Part shown: in pieces, positions 1-5,075 of the stretch | Position numbering within the stretch: position 1 is the first letter of the stretch | Layout: each line of letters opens with the position of its first letter | Assembly (NCBI GenBank): GCA_003695285.1 | Contig: RFIL01000327.1 | Location: forward strand, 1 to 5,495 | DNA: 5,495 bases | Direction: 5' to 3' | DNA from: Calditrichota bacterium | GTDB lineage: Bacteria; Calditrichota; Calditrichia; RBG-13-44-9; J075 | Notes under the pieces: model-generated | Seen by the model: the letters and a program-made list of their open reading frames with translations, nothing else | What the model was told of the DNA's origin: nothing | The model's database searches: none | Program-made: the position numbers and the translations under genes

Positions 1-719
1 CGGAGAAGAAAGAATCGCCTTATACCACTCGCTACCTGGACGATGCTCTGGTCAATCATCCGGCCATGGCGTTATCTCTGGCAAAATCTGAAGTGCTACG
101 GATGGGGCGTATCATCCTTTCTATGGTAGAAAAAGTACTAAAACCGTTTCTTGAGCGGGATGAAACTGTGTTAATGGAACTGGAAGAGGAAGAAGCTGAA
201 GTTGATTTTTTGCATGAGAAGATTAACGATTATCTCACTCGCATCAGCCGGCAAAGTGTTTCCAATGAAACCATCGATGAAATATTTCAAATGTTATATA
301 CAGTGACCGAATTGGAGCAAATCGCTGATGTGGTGAGTAAAAATCTCCATCCCCGGGCACAGGAGTGGTTAAAACATTCCTATCAATTTTCGGAAGAGGG
401 GGAGGAGGAGTTAAAAGAGTATCATGTGAAGACCTTAAAACAACTCCAGCGAGCCCTGGATGTTTTTGAAGAGGTGAATCTGGAAAAAGCAAAAGCCATG
501 AAGCAGAAGTTCAAAAAATACTGGGCACTGGAATTGGCTTTAATGCGTACTCATTATGAACGGTTGAGAGAGCGAGTCCCGGAATCCATTGAGACCAGTG
601 AATATCACCAGGAGATAATGGAACAACTCACCCGCATTACCAGTCATGCCACCAACATCGCCCGGGTGTTGCTGGAATGGGGAACAAAACCCTCAAAATC
701 CGACAAAAATATATCCTGA
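1..719 (+). CDS. Na+/phosphate cotransporter family protein, C-terminal PhoU-like region (5' partial)
   Basis: The reading frame is open from the first full codon at position 3 to a TGA at 717-719, giving 238 visible residues, so the gene starts upstream of the window. The ATG at 66 is probably internal: the residues before it (RYLDDALVNHPAMAL) read as the linker seen in Na/Pi cotransporters just after the last membrane segment. What remains is wholly soluble and helical, very rich in Glu and Lys, with PhoU-like signatures such as EVDFLHEKI and ELEQIAD, where acidic residues bind metal in true PhoU proteins. In this family (NptA/YjbB type) an N-terminal Na+-coupled phosphate-transport domain carries a cytoplasmic PhoU-like tail, thought to regulate uptake or export. 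The transport domain is not visible, so a free PhoU-like protein cannot be fully excluded, but the upstream residues argue against it. No convincing terminator follows. Confidence 0.82.
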   Translation, partial: EKKESPYTTRYLDDALVNHPAMALSLAKSEVLRMGRIILSMVEKVLKPFLERDETVLMELEEEEAEVDFLHEKINDYLTRISRQSVSNETIDEIFQMLYTVTELEQIADVVSKNLHPRAQEWLKHSYQFSEEGEEELKEYHVKTLKQLQRALDVFEEVNLEKAKAMKQKFKKYWALELALMRTHYERLRERVPESIETSEYHQEIMEQLTRITSHATNIARVLLEWGTKPSKSDKNIS

Positions 720-823
720 CTTTTGCATCTTTTTTAATTTGGAAAAAAGCTTTCAGTAGCTTACCTTTTATCATTCAGTCTGTAAATAACTATTACCACA
801 ACAATTAAAGCATTGGATTAACC

Positions 824-1723
824 ATGTTAAATGCTATCCTTCGGTTTTTAAAAAATTTGTTTTCGTCCGCTCCGGAAGCGGAAGAACCGAGAGATAAGAA
901 ACCCAAGGGGGATGCTATGAGTCGTCCGACATTAAGACTGTTTGATGGGTTTGATCACACCACACCTCAACTTCGAGAGGATGTGAAAGAATTACAGGAA
1001 CTTCTTCAGGCCAGAGGTTTTAATATCGCGGCGAGCGGGTTATTTGACAGAGACACCGAAGATGCGGTGATTATTTTTCAGCGGGAGAATGGTCTGGATG
1101 ATGACGGAGTGGTGGGTCCTCTGACCTGGGCAGCTTTGCTTGGAGAAGAACCACCGGAAGACCCGGATGTTTTCTTTGAAACCACCTATTCCCGCAATGA
1201 TCCCACCATGCTCAAACAATTACGGGAGGCGGAAAAGTACCGTTCCGCAATTGAAGAAGCCGCTCAGAAGTATAATTTACGACCTGCTTTGATTGGAGGC
1301 ATCGGGTCTCGAGAATCTCATTGGGGGTTAGCGCTACGCCCTCCAGGTCCCGAAGGTACCGGTGATTTTCATCCCAGAAATGGTGAACTTCCTCCCGATG
1401 GTGGTGGATGGGGTCGGGGATTGATGCAGATTGATTACAAATATCATGAATTTGCCCGAACCGGAAACTGGAAGGACCCCAGAGAAAATATTCTCTATGC
1501 AGCCAAACTATTGGATGCCAATCTGAAATTTTTCCGCCGTAAAACCAGCTTAACCGGTAAGCAACTGTTAAGAGCGGCTGTGGCTGCGTATAATGCCGGG
1601 CCGGGAAATGTGTTGCGGGCGGTAAATTCCGGCAAAGATGTAGATTATTACACCACGGGCAGAGATTACTCCAGAGATGTTTTTAACAGAGCCGGGTTTT
1701 TCCAGTTGCATGGATGGGAGTAG
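824..1723 (+). CDS. Peptidoglycan-binding domain / goose-type lysozyme-like transglycosylase
   Basis: A protein of 299 residues that probably cleaves the MurNAc-GlcNAc backbone of peptidoglycan. Residues about 48-107 form a PG_binding_1 domain (helical, with FQRENGLDDDGVVGPLTWAALL). Residues about 137-299 match the goose-type lysozyme fold (GH23/SLT): SRESH with the expected catalytic Glu164, GLMQID (199-204; Asp204 corresponds to the second acidic residue of goose lysozyme), AAYNAGPGNV (254-263), TTGRDYSRDV (277-286) and a final RAGFFQLHGW that closely follows the animal enzyme's C-terminus. The stretch between Glu164 and Asp204 is about 16 residues longer than in goose lysozyme. There is no signal peptide or lipobox; the N-terminus is a short amphipathic stretch followed by a charged linker (20-31). 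The start is uncertain: ATG 824 has no clear ribosome site, while in-frame ATG 917 (Met32) follows a purine run and would give 268 residues with both domains intact. It could be a housekeeping hydrolase, a phage-derived lysin or an exported effector. Confidence 0.87.
   Translation: MLNAILRFLKNLFSSAPEAEEPRDKKPKGDAMSRPTLRLFDGFDHTTPQLREDVKELQELLQARGFNIAASGLFDRDTEDAVIIFQRENGLDDDGVVGPLTWAALLGEEPPEDPDVFFETTYSRNDPTMLKQLREAEKYRSAIEEAAQKYNLRPALIGGIGSRESHWGLALRPPGPEGTGDFHPRNGELPPDGGGWGRGLMQIDYKYHEFARTGNWKDPRENILYAAKLLDANLKFFRRKTSLTGKQLLRAAVAAYNAGPGNVLRAVNSGKDVDYYTTGRDYSRDVFNRAGFFQLHGWE
905..912 (+). promoter_or_regulatory. Possible ribosome binding site for the alternative lysozyme start
   Basis: The purine run AAGGGGGA ends 4 bases before the in-frame ATG at 917. 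The upstream ATG at 824 is preceded by an AT-rich stretch without any Shine-Dalgarno match. The run lies inside codons for the charged linker, so it may be coincidental. It still makes Met32 a credible start that would remove the amphipathic N-terminal segment. Confidence 0.35.
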
Positions 1724-1726
1724 GAT

Positions 1727-1796
1727 GAAGGTCAAAGATCAAAGAGTAAAGATCAAAGAGTAAAGATCAAAGAATAAAGATCAACGAGTGAAGAGC
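1727..1796 (+). repeat. Purine-rich heptanucleotide tandem repeat (10 units; 14-bp higher-order unit)
   Basis: Ten consecutive heptamers run without a gap. In the core, AAAGATC alternates with AAAGAGT, giving a 14-bp unit present four times at 1734-1789: two identical copies, then two copies with one change each. Diverged heptamers GAAGGTC (1727) and GAAGAGC (1790) flank it. The array starts 3 bases after the lysozyme stop codon and ends 20 bases before the stop of the converging DMT gene. The plus strand is almost entirely purines. It is not coding, since 7 is not a multiple of 3 and both neighbours have ended. It resembles the short tandemly repeated heptanucleotide sequences known between genes in cyanobacteria and other bacteria. 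No hairpin or other terminator is seen in this gap. Confidence 0.9.
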
Positions 1797-1816
1797 TGAG
1801 GTTGGAAGGGGTTTGT

Positions 1817-2740
1817 TTATTCCAGCGCGTCTTCTAATTCTACATCGGCGGAAGCGCTTTCGCCTCTGTTCATCTCGGAGAGGGCTATTCCACTGAAGAT
1901 AATCAGTGTTCCGACTATCGTATGCCAGGTAATCTGTTCATCCAACACCAACCATCCGGTAAATATCGCAACCAGTGGCGTTATGTAGATAATATAAGAT
2001 AACGTGATGGCGCTCATCTTCTTTAATAGCGTGTAATACAAAACAAAGGCAATCGCTGAACCGACCACCCCCAGGTAGCCCACTGCCAATATTGGCTTCA
2101 AGTGCAAATGAATGCGGGAGGTCTCTCCAATTAATACCCCGGAAATCCCGAGGGTCAAAACTCCCCACAGCATCTGATGAAATGTCATGGCAATAGTATT
2201 CACCCCACCTAAGTATTTTTTCACCATCACCAGGGATACGGCAGCCGCCAGAGCACTGAAGATAATTGCCAGGGAAGCCAGGATAACCATGGTGTTAAAT
2301 TCGGTGATCAGCAATTGGTGGTTGAAGATGATAAAAATCCCCACAAACCCCAGCAATAACCCAAAAAATTTATTCCACTGAAACGGTTCGTTGCGGAAAA
2401 TAAAATTGGATACAACTCCGGTAAAGATGGGGAAGGTTGCAAAGAAAATCGCAGTAACTCCGGAATAAAGATACTGTTCTCCCCAATAAATTAGCCCATA
2501 ATCAAACAAATAGAGTAATATGGCAGACCAGAACAATGGGGCGAAATGCCTGCGAGAAATCCGTAGCGAAATTCCTCTAAACCGGGCATAAAGAGCCAGA
2601 CAAACCAGTGCTATGGAAAAGCGAAGCATCGCCCCCAGAAATGGTGGAAATCCCTGCAATGAAAACTTTATAGCTGACCAGGTAGTGCCCCACACAAAGC
2701 TCAGAAAAATAAAAATGGCAATGACGATCCAGCGTTTCAT
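1817..2740 (-). CDS. EamA/DMT-superfamily membrane transporter
   Basis: A 307-residue integral inner-membrane protein of the drug/metabolite transporter superfamily, two tandem EamA domains of five helices each. Likely membrane segments lie near residues 5-25, 33-53, 68-86, 93-113, 123-140, 151-173, 181-203, 215-236, 244-265 and 271-289. The N-terminal FVWGTTWSAIKFSL and the second-half GVVGSAIAFVLYYTLLKKMSA followed by ITPLVAIFTGWLVLDEQITWHTIVGTLIIFSGI are characteristic of EamA repeats, and the length is usual. The C-terminal tail (291-307) is acidic and would be cytoplasmic. Members export or exchange amino acids, metabolites or drugs, and the substrate cannot be read from sequence. The start is supported by GGAGG three bases upstream. 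The gene is convergent with the lysozyme gene and divergent from the rrf2-suf operon, and has no evident link to either. Confidence 0.93.
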   Translation of the reverse strand: MKRWIVIAIFIFLSFVWGTTWSAIKFSLQGFPPFLGAMLRFSIALVCLALYARFRGISLRISRRHFAPLFWSAILLYLFDYGLIYWGEQYLYSGVTAIFFATFPIFTGVVSNFIFRNEPFQWNKFFGLLLGFVGIFIIFNHQLLITEFNTMVILASLAIIFSALAAAVSLVMVKKYLGGVNTIAMTFHQMLWGVLTLGISGVLIGETSRIHLHLKPILAVGYLGVVGSAIAFVLYYTLLKKMSAITLSYIIYITPLVAIFTGWLVLDEQITWHTIVGTLIIFSGIALSEMNRGESASADVELEDALE

Positions 2741-2743
2741 GAT

Positions 2744-2748
2744 CCTCC
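2744..2748 (-). promoter_or_regulatory. Shine-Dalgarno site of the DMT transporter gene
   Basis: On the minus strand GGAGG is followed by ATC and then the ATG at 2740. The three-base spacing is short, but the match is strong, and no other in-frame ATG nearby has a comparable site. It therefore fixes the start. Confidence 0.7.
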
Positions 2749-2775
2749 ATTAAGTGAAATAATGTTGAAGCCTCG

Positions 2776-2804
2776 AATATATTGTTGACAGATGGTTAAT
2801 CCAA
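2776..2804 (-). promoter_or_regulatory. Candidate promoter for the DMT transporter gene
   Basis: On the minus strand TATATT (2781-2776) is a good -10 element. A weak -35 match, TTGGAT (2804-2799), lies 17 bases upstream. Transcription would begin near 2769, leaving a leader of about 30 bases. A competing candidate is CTGACA (2840-2835), 17 bases before AATACT (2817-2812). The sequence alone does not decide between them. Confidence 0.35.
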
Positions 2805-2806
2805 CA

Positions 2807-2821
2807 GGGAAAGTATTTCCC
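2807..2821. promoter_or_regulatory. Palindrome GGGAAA-GTA-TTTCCC, candidate operator
   Basis: A perfect 6-bp inverted repeat with a 3-base centre sits in the divergent promoter region between the DMT gene and rrf2. It overlaps the alternative minus-strand -10 element (2817-2812) and lies just upstream of the other minus-strand promoter. It looks like a small dimeric-repressor site, more likely acting on the transporter than on suf, because it is about 36 bases upstream of the suf -35. No regulator is assigned. Confidence 0.35.
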
Positions 2822-2856
2822 ACGACTATTGCCTTGTCAGGAAATTACTTTGGCTA

Positions 2857-2885
2857 TTGACAATCTTTGGGAATAGCCGTATATT
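2857..2885 (+). promoter_or_regulatory. Sigma70-type promoter of the rrf2-suf operon
   Basis: TTGACA (2857-2862) is a perfect -35 hexamer. It is followed by exactly 17 bases and then TATATT (2880-2885), which matches the -10 consensus at five of six positions. Transcription would start near 2892, about 74 bases before the rrf2 ATG at 2966. It is the best promoter in the window and faces the suf genes. Its predicted start point lies inside the IscR-like palindrome at 2887-2911, which fits repression by promoter occlusion. Confidence 0.75.
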
Positions 2886-2886
2886 T

Positions 2887-2911
2887 AAATCCGACTAAAT
2901 TTGTCGGGTTT
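2887..2911. promoter_or_regulatory. IscR type 1-like operator overlapping the suf promoter start
   Basis: This is an imperfect palindrome: half-sites AAATCCGAC and GTCGGGTTT around a 7-base AT-rich centre. It fits the 25-base IscR type 1 consensus, as I recall it, at about 21 of 25 positions, including the YYGACT core and the GTCRR of the second half. The type 2 spacing (CC, 13 bases, GG) also fits, but the inner A and T of that motif are replaced by C and G. It sits right at the predicted transcription start, in front of a gene for an Rrf2 protein with a cysteine cluster. Autoregulation by that protein is the natural inference. Confidence 0.65.
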
Positions 2912-2935
2912 AATTGTTTCATTTTTTTTGCTAAG

Positions 2936-2960
2936 AAATAGGACCTATTTAATCGGGTAT
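2936..2960. promoter_or_regulatory. Second palindrome and IscR-like half-site before rrf2
   Basis: Positions 2936-2950 form a perfect palindrome, AAATAGG-A-CCTATTT. It is followed directly by AATCGGGTAT (2951-2960), which repeats the right half-site of the upstream operator. The shared TCGGGT occurs at 2904 and again at 2953, 49 bases apart. Aligned as one 25-base site the segment fits the type 1 consensus at about 18 positions, much weaker than the first site. It occupies the place where a ribosome binding site would be. It may be a second operator or a translational control element. Confidence 0.4.
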
Positions 2961-2965
2961 TTTTC

Positions 2966-3445
2966 ATGTTTAAAATGAGTAAAAAAGTTGAGTATGCACT
3001 GATTTCTCTGCTTTACATGGCAGAACGAAAAGAAGGGGAGTTAACAACGGCAAGAGAATTGTCCGAGAATTTCAACATTCCCCAGGAGATAGGGGGGAAG
3101 GTGTTACAAAGCTTAACCCGAAATGGTTTTATTTCTTCAGTGCAGGGAGTTAAAGGGGGCTACCAACTGGCCATGGATGCTGCGAAGATTAACGTCACAG
3201 ATGTAATCGCGGCTGTGGATGGTCCGCTGCAGGTTGTGGGATGTGCGGTTGAAGCGGATAAGTGCAATTGCGAGCAACTCAGCTATTGCAATATTCGTAG
3301 CCCGATGGAAATTATCCAATTAAAGCTCATTGAGTTTTTTAACACAATTTCCATTAAAGATTTGCAGAAAAACACAATACCATCGGCATTTTTTCATGGG
3401 AACATAGAACAACGTAGCTACCCAGTGAAATTCTCTGACCAATAA
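2966..3445 (+). CDS. Rrf2-family Fe-S-type transcriptional regulator of the suf operon
   Basis: A 159-residue protein of the Rrf2 family (IscR, SufR-like, NsrR, CymR). The N-terminus MSKKVEYALISLLYMA is the usual first helix. A winged helix-turn-helix spans about residues 24-70, with recognition region IPQEIGGKVLQSLTRNGFISSVQGVKGGYQLA. The dimerisation helix about 112-128 follows the cysteine region. Cysteines at 93, 100, 102 and 108, followed by Arg111, resemble the three-cysteine cluster that ligates an Fe-S cluster in IscR. Cys93, Cys108 and one of Cys100/Cys102 would fill those roles. The C-terminal tail (about 130-159) has no recognised motif. It is first in the operon, 52 bases before sufB, and probably represses its own promoter when Fe-S clusters are plentiful. 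Met1 (2966) and Met4 (2975) are both possible starts; neither has a Shine-Dalgarno sequence. Confidence 0.9.
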   Translation: MFKMSKKVEYALISLLYMAERKEGELTTARELSENFNIPQEIGGKVLQSLTRNGFISSVQGVKGGYQLAMDAAKINVTDVIAAVDGPLQVVGCAVEADKCNCEQLSYCNIRSPMEIIQLKLIEFFNTISIKDLQKNTIPSAFFHGNIEQRSYPVKFSDQ

Positions 3446-3484
3446 CATGGTTCTAAGTTAAGTTTACGAAACCAAATTTATTTA

Positions 3485-3490
3485 GAAAGG
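3485..3490 (+). promoter_or_regulatory. Shine-Dalgarno site of sufB
   Basis: GAAAGG lies seven bases before the sufB ATG at 3498, a normal spacing, and supports that start. In contrast the upstream rrf2 gene has no such site, so the two genes may be translated at quite different rates from one message. Confidence 0.6.
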
Positions 3491-3497
3491 CACTTCA

Positions 3498-4943
3498 ATG
3501 AGTAACGAACAAGAAACGATTGAACGCCAGATAAAGAGCGAGTATAAGTGGGGCTTCACCACAGACATCGAAACGGAAACAGCTCCCAAGGGGTTGAATG
3601 AGGATATCATTCGTTTTATTTCCATGAAGAAGAACGAACCGGAGTGGTTGCTGGAATGGCGGTTGAAAGCATATCGCATCTGGACGAAGATGGAAGAACC
3701 TCACTGGGCACACGTGAAGTTTGAACCCATCAATTACCAGGATGCGTATTACTTTGCCGCTCCCAAAAAATTTAAAAAACCGGAAAGCCTGGATGAGGTA
3801 GATCCCAAACTCAGAGAGACGTTTGAAAAGCTGGGGATTTCGCTGGAAGAGCAAAAGCGATTAACCGGGGTTGCCGTGGATGCGGTGATGGACAGTGTAT
3901 CAGTTGCCACCACCTTTCAGAAGGAACTGGAGGAACTGGGAATTATTTTTTGTTCTTTTTCCGAAGCAGTTCAGAAACATCCGGAATTGGTGCGGAAATA
4001 TCTGGGCTCTGTCGTACCTCAGGGGGATAATTTCTTTGCAGCTTTGAATTCGGCGGTCTTTAGTGATGGCTCTTTCTGCTACATTCCTCCCGGTGTGCGT
4101 TGCCCGATGGAGTTATCCACCTATTTTCGTATCAATGCTGCCAATACCGGGCAGTTTGAAAGAACTCTCATCGTAGCCGATGAAGGCGCCTATGTCAGTT
4201 ATCTGGAGGGTTGTACTGCACCGATGCGAGATGAAAATCAATTACACGCTGCAGTGGTAGAGATTGTTGCGCACCGCAATGCAGAGGTGAAATATTCCAC
4301 CGTTCAGAATTGGTATCCCGGCGATGAAGAGGGTAAGGGTGGTATCTATAATTTTGTCACCAAACGCGGTATTTGTCTGGAAGAAAATTCCAAGATAAGT
4401 TGGACCCAGGTTGAGACAGGGTCTGCAATTACCTGGAAATACCCCAGTGTCATCTTGAAAGGGGATAACTCTGTGGGCGAATTCTATTCCGTGGCGGTGA
4501 CCAACAATTACCAGCAGGCGGATACCGGAACGAAGATGATTCATATTGGAAAGAACACTCGCAGCACCATTATTTCCAAGGGGATTTCTGCCGGGAGAAG
4601 TAATAATTCCTATCGCGGATTGGTGAAGGTATTAAAGGGTGCGACTAATGCTCGTAATTTTTCGCAATGCGATTCTTTGTTGATTGGCGATCAATGTGGT
4701 GCTCATACTTTTCCCTATCTGGAGATTTCCGACCCCACCGCCAGGGTTGAACATGAAGCAACAACCTCTAAAATTGGGGAAGACCAGATTTTTTATTGCA
4801 ATCAACGGGGAATTGATACGGAAGATGCTGTGGGGTTGATTGTTAATGGATATTGCAAGGAAGTGTTCAAAGAATTACCAATGGAGTTTGCCGTCGAGGC
4901 GCAAAAATTACTGGCGATCAGTTTAGAAGGTAGCGTAGGATGA
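3498..4943 (+). CDS. sufB: Fe-S cluster assembly scaffold protein SufB
   Basis: A 481-residue cytoplasmic protein, full length for SufB. With SufC and SufD it forms the SufBC2D complex, on which sulfur from a cysteine desulfurase and iron are built into clusters. The N-terminal helical part (about 1-135) contains NEPEWLLEWRLKAY, the segment common to SufB and SufD. The rest is the right-handed beta-helix core, with VPQGDNFFAALNSAVFSDGSFCYIPPGVRCPMELSTYFRI in two stretches. YLEGCTAP places Cys239 at the position of E. coli Cys254. NFSQCDSLLIGDQCGAHTFPY gives Cys391, equivalent to Cys405, and VEHEATTSKIGEDQ gives His419 and Glu420, equivalent to His433 and Glu434, the cluster-building residues. 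The C-terminal helices (about 436-475) make the SufC contact. All key residues are present, so the protein should be active. The start is supported by GAAAGG upstream. No intein or frameshift is seen. Confidence 0.98.
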   Translation: MSNEQETIERQIKSEYKWGFTTDIETETAPKGLNEDIIRFISMKKNEPEWLLEWRLKAYRIWTKMEEPHWAHVKFEPINYQDAYYFAAPKKFKKPESLDEVDPKLRETFEKLGISLEEQKRLTGVAVDAVMDSVSVATTFQKELEELGIIFCSFSEAVQKHPELVRKYLGSVVPQGDNFFAALNSAVFSDGSFCYIPPGVRCPMELSTYFRINAANTGQFERTLIVADEGAYVSYLEGCTAPMRDENQLHAAVVEIVAHRNAEVKYSTVQNWYPGDEEGKGGIYNFVTKRGICLEENSKISWTQVETGSAITWKYPSVILKGDNSVGEFYSVAVTNNYQQADTGTKMIHIGKNTRSTIISKGISAGRSNNSYRGLVKVLKGATNARNFSQCDSLLIGDQCGAHTFPYLEISDPTARVEHEATTSKIGEDQIFYCNQRGIDTEDAVGLIVNGYCKEVFKELPMEFAVEAQKLLAISLEGSVG

Positions 4944-5020
4944 TCGGGGTGCATTGGAGGGGCGAAGTTTGCACCTCAGCGGAGTTGATAAGACACTTCG
5001 CCCCAACCCACCCCAACGAT
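4943..5020. repeat. 78-bp imperfect inverted repeat between sufB and sufC
   Basis: The core is a perfect 10-bp stem, GGGGCGAAGT (4959-4968) against ACTTCGCCCC (4995-5004), with a 26-base loop. With small gaps and mismatches the pairing extends outwards to ATCG at 4943 and CGAT at 5020, giving arms of about 26 bases. The element begins at the last base of the sufB stop codon and fills most of the 132-base gap before sufC. The GC content is well above the AT-rich sequence to its right. No run of T follows, so it is not a classical intrinsic terminator. It could be a repetitive palindromic element of the GGGGCGA...TCGCCCC kind found between genes in several phyla, a message-stabilising hairpin, or an attenuator separating sufB from sufC. 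No target duplication is evident. Confidence 0.75.
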
Positions 5021-5063
5021 ATTCTACATTGAAAAATAAACATTAAAGATTCATTCTCAAATT

Positions 5064-5068
5064 TGAAG
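5064..5068 (+). promoter_or_regulatory. Shine-Dalgarno site of sufC
   Basis: TGAAG, continuing into GT, lies seven bases before the ATG at 5076. It supports that start over the internal ATG codons further in, all of which would lose the first beta strands or the Walker A motif. Confidence 0.5.
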
Positions 5069-5075
5069 GTTGATT

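Noticed and set aside
244..492. Antisense open frame inside the PhoU-like region
   Set aside because: Proline-rich, no family resemblance, wholly opposite a well-supported gene; same reasoning for antisense frames within rrf2, sufB and the DMT gene.
747..762. Possible terminator hairpin AAGCT/AGCTT after the phosphate transporter gene
   Set aside because: Only a 5-bp AT-rich stem, with a weak, interrupted T stretch behind it.
720..823. Promoter for the lysozyme gene
   Set aside because: TATCAT (769-774) resembles a -10 but nothing like a -35 lies 16-18 bases upstream; TTGGAA (739-744) has only a poor partner. Nothing else is visible in this gap.
2785..2790. A second TTGACA on the plus strand upstream of rrf2
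   Set aside because: No acceptable -10 at 16-19 bases; the nearest AT-rich candidate is 21 bases away.
2834..2863. Inverted repeat TTGTCA/TGACAA around the suf -35
   Set aside because: Six base pairs separated by 18 bases, and one arm is simply the -35 hexamer; chance is likely.
3448..3474. Inverted repeat TGGTT/AACCA in the rrf2-sufB gap
   Set aside because: Five base pairs with a 17-base AT-rich loop and no T run; too weak to call a terminator or attenuator.
5029..5057. Internal promoter before sufC (TTGAAA with CATTCT)
   Set aside because: The -10 is poor (CATTCT); AT-rich sequence alone explains the resemblance.
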